Position numbers and translations under genes: made by a program. DNA of 64,000 nucleotides, from the NCBI RefSeq assembly GCF_014844095.1, contig NZ_CP062163.1, positions 4,249,501-4,313,500 of the forward strand. Direction: 5' to 3'. Below the pieces are notes generated by a model, which was not told where the DNA came from, searched no databases, and worked only from the letters and a program-made list of their open reading frames with translations. This document shows positions 17,125 to 26,143 of this stretch, piece by piece. Numbering within the stretch: the first letter of the stretch is position 1; the number at the start of each line of letters is the position of its first letter. The DNA is from Brevibacillus sp. JNUCC-41 (GTDB lineage Bacteria; Bacillota; Bacilli; Bacillales; DSM-1321).

Positions 17125-18084
17125 ATGGCTGAATCACTATTGGGCAATAGGAAGATTAATCAACTCGCATTTGTTGTAAAAGATATTGAGGCTGCTAATC
17201 TAGCTTTCACAAGACTGCTGGGCATAAAGAAGGCAGAACCATTTCTAACCGGTGAAAGTTCTGTTTCGAAGGTCACTTTTAGAGGTGTACCAACGGGATC
17301 ACAATCCAAACTTGCTTTTCTGAATACACCTACCGTCCAATTCGAACTTATACAACCCGATAAAAATCCAGGAACGATGCGAGAGTTCCTGGATGAAGTA
17401 GGTGAGGGGATTCACCATATAGCGTTTGATGTAGACTCTATCCAAAAGAGGCTGCCAATCATGGAGAATAGCGGCTACCCAGCTTTGCAAACAGGTGAAT
17501 TCACTTCAAGTGACGGCCGATATGTATATGTGGATACACTGGATGATCACAAAACATTAGTTGAACTGCTTGAAAGTGCAGAGCCAAGAAAAACGGCATG
17601 GGAGAGACCAGAAGATGCAAGCGTTCAGCCGCTATTAGGGACCAACAAAGTGGAACAGCTTGCCTTAGTTGTAAAAGACCTGGATGCGGCTGCGGAGGCA
17701 TATTGTAAGTTATTGGGTATTGAAAAGCCTCCCATCATTCATTCTAGTTCAACAGATATTACAAACGTGATATACAAAGGGAAGCCCACTGAAGGGAAAT
17801 CAAAATATATGTTCATCGATACCCCGTTAATTCAAATTGAATTGATCGAGCCGGGCGAATCACCTAGTACGTGGAAAGATCATCTTGAAACATATGGTGA
17901 GGGTGTTCACCATATCTCTTTTGTCGTTAAAGACATGGAGGATAAAATGAAGATGTTAGAAGAAATGGGCTATCCGGTCATACAGACAGGTAACTTTTTT
18001 AACGGAAAAGGCAGATATGCCTATATGGATACCACATCGACCTATAAAGTGATTATTGAATTGTTAGAACGTTTTGATGAGTAA
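17125..18084 (+). CDS. Duplicated two-domain VOC (glyoxalase/epimerase-like) protein
   Basis: A 319-residue protein formed of two closely similar VOC modules in tandem (about residues 8-140 and 170-312), each with the same order: NQLAFVVKD or EQLALVVKD, FELIQP or IELIEP, GIHHIAFDV or GVHHISFVV, then VELLE or IELLE. In methylmalonyl-CoA epimerase the four metal ligands are H, Q, H, E; here the first His is Gln in both modules and the second is Glu. The metal site is therefore shifted but symmetrical. ATG 17125 has AAGAAGG upstream; the frame also opens at 17104. Possible roles include an isomerase, hydrolase or second dioxygenase step. Function unresolved. Confidence 0.75.
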   Translation: MAESLLGNRKINQLAFVVKDIEAANLAFTRLLGIKKAEPFLTGESSVSKVTFRGVPTGSQSKLAFLNTPTVQFELIQPDKNPGTMREFLDEVGEGIHHIAFDVDSIQKRLPIMENSGYPALQTGEFTSSDGRYVYVDTLDDHKTLVELLESAEPRKTAWERPEDASVQPLLGTNKVEQLALVVKDLDAAAEAYCKLLGIEKPPIIHSSSTDITNVIYKGKPTEGKSKYMFIDTPLIQIELIEPGESPSTWKDHLETYGEGVHHISFVVKDMEDKMKMLEEMGYPVIQTGNFFNGKGRYAYMDTTSTYKVIIELLERFDE

Positions 18085-18477
18085 ACATGTATCGATGGAT
18101 CATAAAAAGGTTTCAGCAGAGCACTTGTAACTTACATTTTTAGAAATAACGAACTCCAGTGGTCATTAAATCGAAAACCTAGCCATTTTCCCTCCTATTC
18201 AGCTGATTAACTTACTGTACTAGTGAAACCGTAAAAAGCATATACAAGGCAATGGGCAGGAAGGGGACTTCAACCATGGCCTTGTACGGTTGGCATAATA
18301 ATGACAAATTTAACAACAAAACGGGAAAAAATAATTGACAAATAATTCAGAATATAAATATTATTAAAGGTAGTTATTGGTTTGAAAATTTTTTAAACTA
18401 AGATGTATACATGTATGCAGATGGAATGTTGTTTTTTCTAGGGAACAATAGGTTAAAAAAAATTGGGGGCTGAAAAA
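18085..18477 (+). promoter_or_regulatory. Intergenic control region before the Mo-hydroxylase operon
   Basis: This 390-base gap holds no credible gene. ATACATGTAT at 18407-18416 is a perfect palindrome inside GTATACATGTATGC, about 60 nt before the CoxG-like start. Its half-sites match ATACAAGTAT at 26884-26893, before the GntR/FCD regulator gene. It is a good operator candidate. No clear terminator for the upstream aromatic operon was found here, so read-through into the Mo operon is possible. Confidence 0.45.
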
Positions 18478-18927
18478 ATGGAGATATCCGGAAAAATAAA
18501 CTTTGATTATAGCGCAGAAGTGATTTGGGAAGCCATGCATAATCCGGAATTGCTCAAGAATGCCATTCCAGGATGTCAAGACCTTTCATTGGTTGCAGCT
18601 GGCGAATATGATGTTGAACTAAAGCTTGGTGTTGCAGCTGTAAAAGGTGACTACACGGGAAAGGTGAAATTGAAGGATTTGGAAGTTCCCTATCAGTATA
18701 TTTTAAATGCTGAAGGCAGCGGGAAGCCAGGTTTTGTATCTGCCGAAATGGACTGTAAAATCGTTCCAGGTGGTGATGGTTGTCAATTGATTTGGGAATG
18801 CAACGCAGATATAGGTGGAATGATCGCTGGTGTGGGAAGCAGGGTTATTGGTGGTATTGCAAAATTCATGGCAGGTAAATTCTTTAAAGATATGGAGAAA
18901 CAGTTAAAAACTCATCAAAGAATTTAA
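18478..18927 (+). CDS. CoxG-like SRPBCC protein (Mo-hydroxylase accessory)
   Basis: A 149-residue SRPBCC-fold protein matching the CoxG family: MEISGKINFDYSAEVIWEAM at the start, NPELLKNAIPGC near residue 23, a long central beta region and a C-terminal helix around FMAGKFFKDMEKQL. CoxG proteins help recruit or mature CO-dehydrogenase-type molybdenum hydroxylases at the membrane. ATG 18478 follows GGGGG at 18464-18469; an in-frame TTG at 18463 would precede that site. It is the first gene of the operon encoding the medium, small and large subunits. Confidence 0.85.
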   Translation: MEISGKINFDYSAEVIWEAMHNPELLKNAIPGCQDLSLVAAGEYDVELKLGVAAVKGDYTGKVKLKDLEVPYQYILNAEGSGKPGFVSAEMDCKIVPGGDGCQLIWECNADIGGMIAGVGSRVIGGIAKFMAGKFFKDMEKQLKTHQRI

Positions 18928-18978
18928 TGCCGGTCATTCAAAGCATTTAAACGATGTATCACGAATGGAGGGGTTCCT

Positions 18979-19860
18979 ATCAAACCAGCTAAGTTTAATT
19001 ACCTTCGGCCTTCGAGTTTGGAAGAAGCTGTGCACTATTTATCAGAATACGGGGAAGATGCGAAGATTTTATCCGGTGGACAAAGTTTGATCCCATTATT
19101 GAATATGAGACTTTCAACGCCAAAATACCTTATTGATATAGGCAGGGCTGAGGGGTTGAGCTATATACAAGAAGAAGGTGAATCACTGGTCATCGGTGCT
19201 TTGACGAAACACAGGGAAATTGAAAAATCCGAGTTGGTTAAGGAGAAGTGTCCATTGTTATCGGAAGCAATACGGTGGGTAGGCCATGAACAAATACGCA
19301 ATCGAGGAACTGTTGGTGGCAGTATCGCCCATGGTGATCCATCTGCGGAGCTACCATGCGTTTTAACCGCTTTAAGAGGAGAAGTGGTCATTGCCGATGT
19401 AAACGGCGAAGAAATAGTAAGCCCTGAAGATTTTTTCCTAACCTATATGCTTACATCCTTACAGCCGGATCAATTGGTTAAAGAGATTCGGTTCCCGATA
19501 TTGAAGCAGACTAGTGGATCGGCATTTGTTGAAGTGGCCAGAAGGCATGGGGATTTTGGTTTGGTTGAGGTGGCTGCAGTAGTTGATCTAAGTGAAGATG
19601 GAAGTTTTTCTGAGGTTAAATTAGCCATAGGTGGCGTGAATTCCGTTCCTACAGCTTTAGGGGATGTGGAAAGGCTTTTGGTTGGAAAGGAACCGACTGA
19701 GGAGAGTTATAAGGATGCGAGTGTTTTAACAATGGAGATGATCGAACCTGAATCCGATCTCCACGGTACTGCTGAATATAGAAGGGAACTATCTGGTACG
19801 ATGGTCATCCGGGCCTTAAAGCAAGCGACCATTCGTGCACAAGGGGGCAGGGTGATGTGA
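18979..19860 (+). CDS. CoxM-like FAD-binding subunit of a molybdenum hydroxylase (non-standard ATC start)
   Basis: A medium subunit of the xanthine dehydrogenase/CO dehydrogenase family, 293 residues if started at ATC 18979. The family N-terminus (KPAKFNYLRPSSLEEAV) follows this ATC directly, and GGAGGGG at 18967-18973 is at correct spacing, while no ATG, GTG or TTG lies between. The first standard start in frame, TTG 19018, has no ribosome binding site and would remove the first 13 residues. FAD-binding patterns include LSGGQSLIPLLNMRL near residue 32 and RNRGTVGGSIAHGDPSAELP near 112-131. It passes electrons from the [2Fe-2S] subunit to FAD. It overlaps the small subunit gene by four bases. 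Confidence 0.85.
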   Translation: MKPAKFNYLRPSSLEEAVHYLSEYGEDAKILSGGQSLIPLLNMRLSTPKYLIDIGRAEGLSYIQEEGESLVIGALTKHREIEKSELVKEKCPLLSEAIRWVGHEQIRNRGTVGGSIAHGDPSAELPCVLTALRGEVVIADVNGEEIVSPEDFFLTYMLTSLQPDQLVKEIRFPILKQTSGSAFVEVARRHGDFGLVEVAAVVDLSEDGSFSEVKLAIGGVNSVPTALGDVERLLVGKEPTEESYKDASVLTMEMIEPESDLHGTAEYRRELSGTMVIRALKQATIRAQGGRVM

Positions 19861-20336
19861 TGGATGGAGTTAAGATAAACCTAAAAGTAAACGGACAAGA
19901 TATATCGAGGGAAGTAGACTCTAGATTGCTATTATCGGATTTTATCAGGGAGAGCCTGTACCTTACTGGAACACATATTGGCTGTGAACATGGAGTTTGC
20001 GGAGCTTGTACAATCCATGTTAACGGTGATCCAGTCCGCTCATGTTTAATGCTTGCAGTCCAAGCGGATGGATGTGAAGTCAAGACGGTGGAGTCACTTA
20101 TCCAGGAGAATGGGAAGCTTAATTACCTACAGCAAGCATTTTCGGATAATCATGCCCTGCAATGCGGATTTTGTACTCCAGGATTTTTGATGACGGTTTC
20201 AGGTTTCCTGGAAGAAAATTCAAAACCTAGTGAAGATGAAATAAAAAAATGCATTTCAGGAAATTTATGTCGTTGCACCGGTTACTCCAACATTATTAAA
20301 GCTGTGAAGCAGGCTGCGCAAACTGTGTCTAATTAA
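19857..20336 (+). CDS. CoxS-like [2Fe-2S] subunit of a molybdenum hydroxylase
   Basis: A 159-residue two-cluster iron-sulfur subunit. The plant-type ferredoxin cluster motif appears as CEHGVCGACTIHVNG with its distal Cys in RSC, and the second cluster as CGFCTPGF and CRCTGY in the C-terminal helical domain. It relays electrons between the molybdenum centre and the FAD subunit. The start may be GTG 19857 or ATG 19860; both overlap the upstream stop, showing translational coupling. Length and motifs are normal for the family. Confidence 0.93.
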   Translation: MMDGVKINLKVNGQDISREVDSRLLLSDFIRESLYLTGTHIGCEHGVCGACTIHVNGDPVRSCLMLAVQADGCEVKTVESLIQENGKLNYLQQAFSDNHALQCGFCTPGFLMTVSGFLEENSKPSEDEIKKCISGNLCRCTGYSNIIKAVKQAAQTVSN

Positions 20337-20349
20337 GGAGGGAACAGGC

Positions 20350-22728
20350 ATGACAAAATACGTTGGCCAAAGTGTTAAGCGGAGGGAAGATTATCGTTTG
20401 GTTACAGGTACAGGGCAATTCGTGGGAGATATCCGAATGGCAAATATGGTTGAAGCGGTCTTTGTCCGCAGCACACATGCACATGCCACAATCAAAGGGA
20501 TTGATATCTCCGAAGCTCAGGCATTGGAAGGGGTGCATGTTATTCTCACCGGAATGGATATAGATGGAATCATAAAGCCTCTTGTCCAATTTGAATCACA
20601 TTGTGCTTTGCCCCCGAATCTAGAGGAAGCGATCAATCCCACTATCCATTATTGTTATGAAGATGTCCTGGCAAAGAATAAGGTGATGTATGTAGGGCAA
20701 CCCATTGCAGTCGTCGTTGCAGATAACAGGTATGTGGCCGAAGATGCAGCAGATTTAATAAAAGTGGAATATGAAACGCTAACAGTGGTTGTCGATCCAT
20801 TCAAGTCATTGGAAAAAGACGCACCATTGATTCAAGAGCATTTACAGAATAACGTCCAGTCAGACTTCCATGTTACGACTGGAAATGCTGTACAGTCCCT
20901 TAAAGATGCAGATCAAATTCTCAAGGCAAGAATCCAAACGCCTAGAGTTTCTTCCAACCCGCTCGAAACGAGGGGGGTCGTTTCCACCTATGAAAACCGT
21001 ACAGATCAATTTCATATTTATTCTTCCACTCAACTTCCTTTTGAGATTAGAACTTATATCGCTAGATCATTGGATTTGGTTGAACAGCAAATCAGGGTGA
21101 CCGCACCTGACGTAGGTGGTGGTTTCGGACCAAAAGGTGGGGTTCACCCAGAAGAAATCTTAATTCCATATCTTTCGAAGTTATTGAAGAGACCTGTCAA
21201 GTGGATTGAAGATCGTCTAGAACATATGACAAGTGCACGCCATTCACGGGATCAAATCCATGATGTGGAGGTTGCTTTTAACCAGGATGGCACTATTTTG
21301 GGAATTAAAGATCACTTCATTATAGATAGTGGTGCTGTAAATTATTTTGGATTAACATGTGCCTACAATAGTGCCTACCATTTAAGGGGAGCATATAAGA
21401 TTCCAAACTATGATGTTACTTGCCAGATTGTCTTAACGAATAAAACACCGAATGTTCCCTTTCGGGGAGCAGGAAGACCAGAGGTCGTTTTCGTAATGGA
21501 TCGAATTATCGATATGGTCGCTAGAAGGTTGAAAAAAGATCCAGTGGAAGTAATGCGAAAGAACATGATTCAAGCGGAGGATATGCCTTATGACCAAGGG
21601 ATTTTGGTTAAAGATGGTGCGAAGCTGATTTATGATAGCGGGGATTATCCCGCTGCATTGGATCAAGGTTTGAAAATGATTGATTATGAAGGATTTAGAG
21701 AGCAGCAAAAAGAGTTGAAGAAGCAAGGAAAGCTAGTCGGAGTCGGCATTTCCACATATGTAGAAGGAACAGGTGCTGGTCCATTCGAAAGTGCCTATGT
21801 CACGATTGATGGAAGCGGTCAGGTCGTGGCATACCTTGGATCTTCTCCGCAGGGGCAGGGTCACGAAACGGTATTCTCCCAAATCTGTGCGGATGAATTA
21901 ATGCTTAGTCCAAATGATATTACAATAAGGGTCGGGGATACAACGAACTTGGCCTTTGGGGCCGGAACATATGCAAGCCGGAGTGCAGTGAATGCTGGAT
22001 CGGCCATTCAAATTGCTTCAGCGAAATTAAGGGGAAAAGTATTGGCCGTCGCAGCTGCCATGCTTGAAGTTGAATCCTCGGATTTACAAATGGAAAATGG
22101 CAAAGTCTTTGTTAAGACCAATCCTGAAAAATGTGTGACCTATAAGGAAATTGCTAAAGCGGCACGTCCAGGAAACAGATGCAGGGTACCTGGTGGAATG
22201 GAGCCAGGCCTGCAAGTCACACATTACTTCGTTCCGCCCACTGTTACTTTTTCATCGTCCGTCCATATAGCCATGGTGGAAGTGGATAAGGAAACAGGTT
22301 TAGTCGAGTTGAAAGGTTATAGTGTGGTACATGACGCAGGAAAGGTCATCAATCCAATGATCGTGGATGGTCAAGTGCAGGGTGGCATAGCCCAGGGAAT
22401 TGGGGCAGCTCTTTTTGAAGAAGTCGTTTACGATGAGAAAGGCCAACTTTTGACCGGATCTTATATGGATTATTTATTGCCGACATCCATGGAAATCCCG
22501 ACTGTAGAAAAGTCCCATCAAGAATTCCTCTCTACCAGAAATCCACTTGGCATCAAGGGAGTAGGTGAAGGTGGAGCCATTTCCCCGCCTGCAGCCATTG
22601 CGAATGCGGTTGTTGATGCGCTCGATCCATTAGAAATCACGATCAATCAATTGCCCATTAGTCCAAGCAAACTCCGTAATTGGATTAAGGAAGCGGAAAG
22701 GAAAAAGTTCAAAATCGAAATAGGTTAA
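20350..22728 (+). CDS. Molybdopterin-binding large subunit of a xanthine/aldehyde oxidase-type hydroxylase (not true CO dehydrogenase)
   Basis: A 792-residue catalytic subunit. GGGFGPKGG (near residue 256) and the active-site loop VPFRGAGRPE (369-378) bind the molybdopterin cofactor. KGVGEGGA near the C-terminus holds the catalytic Glu740. Genuine form I CO dehydrogenase carries AYxCSFR in the loop; this protein has the form II-type PFRGAGR instead, without the Cys that holds copper. It should therefore hydroxylate an organic substrate such as an N-heteroaromatic or an aldehyde. A GGAGGG site lies at 20337-20342. The adjacent XdhC and MocA-like genes match the need for a mature Mo cofactor. 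Confidence 0.88.
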   Translation: MTKYVGQSVKRREDYRLVTGTGQFVGDIRMANMVEAVFVRSTHAHATIKGIDISEAQALEGVHVILTGMDIDGIIKPLVQFESHCALPPNLEEAINPTIHYCYEDVLAKNKVMYVGQPIAVVVADNRYVAEDAADLIKVEYETLTVVVDPFKSLEKDAPLIQEHLQNNVQSDFHVTTGNAVQSLKDADQILKARIQTPRVSSNPLETRGVVSTYENRTDQFHIYSSTQLPFEIRTYIARSLDLVEQQIRVTAPDVGGGFGPKGGVHPEEILIPYLSKLLKRPVKWIEDRLEHMTSARHSRDQIHDVEVAFNQDGTILGIKDHFIIDSGAVNYFGLTCAYNSAYHLRGAYKIPNYDVTCQIVLTNKTPNVPFRGAGRPEVVFVMDRIIDMVARRLKKDPVEVMRKNMIQAEDMPYDQGILVKDGAKLIYDSGDYPAALDQGLKMIDYEGFREQQKELKKQGKLVGVGISTYVEGTGAGPFESAYVTIDGSGQVVAYLGSSPQGQGHETVFSQICADELMLSPNDITIRVGDTTNLAFGAGTYASRSAVNAGSAIQIASAKLRGKVLAVAAAMLEVESSDLQMENGKVFVKTNPEKCVTYKEIAKAARPGNRCRVPGGMEPGLQVTHYFVPPTVTFSSSVHIAMVEVDKETGLVELKGYSVVHDAGKVINPMIVDGQVQGGIAQGIGAALFEEVVYDEKGQLLTGSYMDYLLPTSMEIPTVEKSHQEFLSTRNPLGIKGVGEGGAISPPAAIANAVVDALDPLEITINQLPISPSKLRNWIKEAERKKFKIEIG

Positions 22729-22873
22729 AAAATTCGTTTAGCAGTTCAGAATTCATTGTTGATGGATTCTACCCTATACCATGACAGAACGACAGACGAG
22801 CATGAAAATGGAAGGTGTAAATAGGGGATTACACTAGTTACGAAAATTTTCATGATAATAGGGGCTGATTTTT

Positions 22874-24148
22874 TTGAATAATTTAAATCCACAAATGCAT
22901 GATCCATCGGGCAAAATGACGAATACCCGTTGGTTCTTCACGGCTTTTCCTTTGCTTGTTCTTTTCACTGTTTCCATGATGGATAAGGCAAATATTAATA
23001 TTTTGCTTGCCAACAAGCCTTTTCTAACTGATTTAGGTATTGATGGTAATTTGGTGAAAGGAACACTTAGCAGCATATTTTTAGTGACTTATGCTTTTGG
23101 CCAATTGGCTTGGGGCTTTATCGTTGATAAGATAGGTGCACTGCGCAGCGGTTTCATCGGGATCGCTCTGTGGGCATTTGCGATGGTGTTAGGTGGAATG
23201 GCCGATTCCATCAGTGCGATTTTATGGTCCAGGGCCATATTGGGAATCGGTGAAGGAGTCCTGTATCCAATGGCATTGAAATTGACCTCAAGCTGGTTCC
23301 CGCAGAATGAACAAGCAAAGGCACAGACAACTTGGTATAACGGAAATGCGATAGGACCGGTTGTTGGGCTTCCGCTAATAGCAATCATAGCCTCCACATA
23401 TGGCTGGCGGGAAAGCTACTTCATACTTGCGGCATTATCTGTCGTTTGTTTGATTTTATTCTTGATCATGACAAGAGATAATCCGGCTAAGCATTATGCG
23501 GTTAATTCAATGGAATTAAACTATATTCAAAGTAATCAAAAAGTGGGGGGGACTCCAACAGCAAGTAAAGATAATGTTAAAGCGGTTCTTGCGAGTCCGA
23601 TGTTCTGGATCTTAACGATTGTTTATTCTTGCATTTCCATTGCCTATTATGGGATTTCGACCTTTTTACCAAGTTATTTGACAGAAGAAAAAGGGATTGC
23701 TTTTGTAAATTCCGCTGTTATAAATGCCGGTGGATTCGCATTAGCCATTGTTGTACAAGTGGTGGCTGGGTTTCTATCCGATCGATTCATGAAGAGGGCG
23801 ATTTTTGTAGGCGGGGCATGTGGGCTTATCATCATTTTCATGCTTTTCTCCCTTTTCACTGCTAACAGCACAGTTGCTGCCGTCTTGAGCATTTTATTGA
23901 TTGGTCTTTTGTTTATGCCAGCTGCGCTGACCATGACCATGCTTCACCGTGTCGCATCACCCGATGTAATGGGGAGCATCAGTGGGGTTTTCGGCTGTGT
24001 ATCTTATTTAATTGCAGCTCTTGGACCCATGGTTGTCGGTTTATTCAGTCAAATGAGCGGTTCATATAATGGCGGGTTTATTGCCCTTTTATGTTTTGTA
24101 GCCCTCTCCCTTTTCTTGAGTGTTTTCTTAGTCAGAAAAGGATATTAG
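22874..24148 (+). CDS. MFS transporter, anion:cation symporter-type importer
   Basis: A 424-residue, 12-helix major facilitator protein. It shares the pattern of the other MFS gene of this window (WGFIVDKIGALRSG between helices 2 and 3, SRAILGIGEGVLYPMALKL in helix 4). That places both in the organic/aromatic acid importer branch, and they may be distant paralogues. The start is taken as TTG 22874 with GGGG at 22861-22864; an ATG at 22895 is the alternative. It lies 145 nt after the Mo-hydroxylase large subunit in the same direction and ends at a good terminator, suggesting that it imports the substrate of that enzyme. Confidence 0.83.
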   Translation: MNNLNPQMHDPSGKMTNTRWFFTAFPLLVLFTVSMMDKANINILLANKPFLTDLGIDGNLVKGTLSSIFLVTYAFGQLAWGFIVDKIGALRSGFIGIALWAFAMVLGGMADSISAILWSRAILGIGEGVLYPMALKLTSSWFPQNEQAKAQTTWYNGNAIGPVVGLPLIAIIASTYGWRESYFILAALSVVCLILFLIMTRDNPAKHYAVNSMELNYIQSNQKVGGTPTASKDNVKAVLASPMFWILTIVYSCISIAYYGISTFLPSYLTEEKGIAFVNSAVINAGGFALAIVVQVVAGFLSDRFMKRAIFVGGACGLIIIFMLFSLFTANSTVAAVLSILLIGLLFMPAALTMTMLHRVASPDVMGSISGVFGCVSYLIAALGPMVVGLFSQMSGSYNGGFIALLCFVALSLFLSVFLVRKGY

Positions 24149-24185
24149 TGCTCTGATTTAAATCATTGAAAATGAATGGGGAAGA

Positions 24186-24222
24186 GAGACAAATACGGTA
24201 TTTTCGATTTGTCTCCCTTTTT
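24186..24222 (+). terminator. rho-independent terminator after the second MFS gene
   Basis: GAGACAAAT pairs with ATTTGTCTC around a 12-base loop, followed by CCCTTTTT. It ends the transcript carrying the Mo-hydroxylase and transporter genes. Confidence 0.85.
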
Positions 24223-24268
24223 CTGCTTCCAAATATGTGAATACCAGATTTAGAGGAGGGGGTTAAGG

Positions 24269-25318
24269 ATGTCAAGGTTACAAGAATTAAAAGACGTGCT
24301 GGAAAATATAAGTTCCGCATGGGAGCGGCACGAAAAAGCAGCAATGGTCATGCAGATAAGTGTCAAGGGTTCCGCATATAGACTTCCAGGCGCAAAAATG
24401 ATGATGGCATCGGACGGCCGTATGTTTGGTACGATAAGTGGCGGATGTTTGGAAAGCGATTTATATGGCTGGGCGGAAAAAGCTATGGAATCCAACACTT
24501 GCGTTATACACCAATATGACTTGAGCGAGAATGAAATTTGGGGGTTGGGAATAGGTTGCAAAGGTAAATTGGATATATTTATCCTCCCAATTGAGCCAGA
24601 TGACGAATTCTGGATGATGACATATCAAATTGTCCAAAAAGGTCAGAGTTTCACCATGATATTGGATGTATCCTCCGGTAATGGTTTAATCGTCGATAAA
24701 TATGATAACCTCATTGGAAATCATGGAAGTGTGCCATCTGAAGTCGTTGAAAAAGCAAGGAGGGTAATGGATACACAAACTCGGGCAGAATTGGTGAATC
24801 TGGAGGGAAAACGATATCTAATTGATGCTATTAAGCCCAGTGAACAATTGATTATTGCCGGGGCTGGCATGGATGCTGTTCCAGTTGTCGAATTGGCAGC
24901 AAAAGCAGGCTTTTCCGTAACGGTATTGGATTCACGCAAGAGTTTCAATAATGATCGCTTGTTTCCATTGGCTTCGAATTTGCAAAAATGCCCAGATGAA
25001 ATAGACCCTTCTGAATTTACTGGATCATGGTGGATAGTCATGAATCATATCCAGTCATTAGATGAGAAAACCCTACAAGTGGCATTGAAAAGTGCCCCAC
25101 GATATATTGGGGTGCTTGGCCCAATATCCCGTACAACGGAAATGCTTAATACAATTGGAGAAGACTTCAACAGCGGTCCAATCCACTCACCAATTGGCCT
25201 GGATATCGGTGCTGAAACGATGGAAGAAGTTGCACTAAGTATTGTGTCGGAATTGATGTCTGTTAGAAATGGAAGATTTCCTGCACCCTTGCATGGCAAA
25301 GTGAAGATTCATGCCTAA
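24269..25318 (+). CDS. XdhC/CoxI-family Mo-cofactor insertion protein
   Basis: A 349-residue XdhC-type accessory protein. The N-terminal XdhC_CoxI domain shows SVKGSAYRLPGAKMMMASDG and GTISGGCLESDLY (residues 31-72), and the C-terminal Rossmann-like domain begins near residue 195 (EQLIIAGAGMDAVPVVELA). XdhC proteins bind the molybdenum cofactor, help sulfurate it and deliver it to xanthine dehydrogenase-type enzymes. GAGGAGGG precedes the start. It overlaps the next gene by eight bases. The pairing with a Mo-hydroxylase operon and a nucleotidyltransferase supports the role directly. Confidence 0.88.
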   Translation: MSRLQELKDVLENISSAWERHEKAAMVMQISVKGSAYRLPGAKMMMASDGRMFGTISGGCLESDLYGWAEKAMESNTCVIHQYDLSENEIWGLGIGCKGKLDIFILPIEPDDEFWMMTYQIVQKGQSFTMILDVSSGNGLIVDKYDNLIGNHGSVPSEVVEKARRVMDTQTRAELVNLEGKRYLIDAIKPSEQLIIAGAGMDAVPVVELAAKAGFSVTVLDSRKSFNNDRLFPLASNLQKCPDEIDPSEFTGSWWIVMNHIQSLDEKTLQVALKSAPRYIGVLGPISRTTEMLNTIGEDFNSGPIHSPIGLDIGAETMEEVALSIVSELMSVRNGRFPAPLHGKVKIHA

Positions 25319-25919
25319 AATAGGCGCAATCATACTTGCGGCAGGCATGTCGATTCGAATGGGTGAACCTAAACTGTTACTTCTATTGCGGGGACAACCT
25401 CTATTTCGTCATGCCATTGATTCTATCCTTGGCAGCCCCGTGCAGCCCATTTATTTGGTTGCCGGTAAATATATAGAAGAAATCCGTCAACATAGTGAAG
25501 ACTATCCAGAAATGAAGATTATTCATAATCCGAATTATGCAGATGGAATGTCCACTTCTTTAAAACTAGGAGTTCAATCCATCAAAGAAAATGTGGATGC
25601 AGTCATGATCTTCCTTGCGGATCAGCCCCTTATTTCCCGTGTCATCATACAATCTTTAATAGATAAATATATTCAGTGTAAAGATGAAGGAGTACGGATC
25701 GTCCGGCCAAAATATAAAGGGGAAGTAGGACATCCGATACTAGTGGATGCAGTATTACTCAATGAATTCCATTCAATAAATGGTGATCAAGGTGGTAAAA
25801 GCATCATCAAAAAATATGAGGCGGTGACAGAGACCGTTTCTTTTGACAATTCGATGTGGGGATTTGACATTGACACGCCTGAAGACTTCCAAAAAGTGAA
25901 ATTGCATTTGTATTCATAA
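25311..25919 (+). CDS. MocA-like molybdopterin cytidylyltransferase
   Basis: A 202-residue NTP transferase of the MobA/MocA family. The N-terminal nucleotide-binding signature is AAGMSIRMGEPKLLL; MIFLADQPLI near residue 100 contains the metal-binding Asp, and PKYKGEVGHPILV and GDQGGKSIIK follow. In the MocA branch CTP is added to Mo-molybdopterin to make the MCD cofactor used by xanthine dehydrogenase-type hydroxylases. Its ATG overlaps the XdhC stop by eight bases, so the two maturation proteins are co-translated. MobA-type GTP use cannot be excluded from sequence alone, but the context favours MocA. Confidence 0.82.
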   Translation: MPKIGAIILAAGMSIRMGEPKLLLLLRGQPLFRHAIDSILGSPVQPIYLVAGKYIEEIRQHSEDYPEMKIIHNPNYADGMSTSLKLGVQSIKENVDAVMIFLADQPLISRVIIQSLIDKYIQCKDEGVRIVRPKYKGEVGHPILVDAVLLNEFHSINGDQGGKSIIKKYEAVTETVSFDNSMWGFDIDTPEDFQKVKLHLYS

Positions 25920-26082
25920 TGCAAAACAGTTGATATGAAATAAATGATCCTGAATGGAATACTAAGTTCGGCCGAATAAATCATTGGAAGGTTGGAAAAA
26001 GCAGCGGAACAGCCGGAAAAAGAGAGGGAAGGCCCATATAATCCCCTAATCGTTCGAAATGCTGCCTTGAAGAGTTATATAT

Positions 26083-26134
26083 TAAAAGGGTTCCTACAAT
26101 TGCGGACTGAATACTCGCAATTAGGCACCCTTTA
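26083..26134. terminator. Bidirectional terminator between MocA-like and GntR genes
   Basis: TAAAAGGGT and CAATTGCG-type left arms pair with CGCAATT and ACCCTTTA on the right, with mismatches, giving a long stem. It has an A run on the left and a T run on the right, so it can serve the two convergent genes. Confidence 0.7.
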
Positions 26135-26143
26135 ATGTTAATT

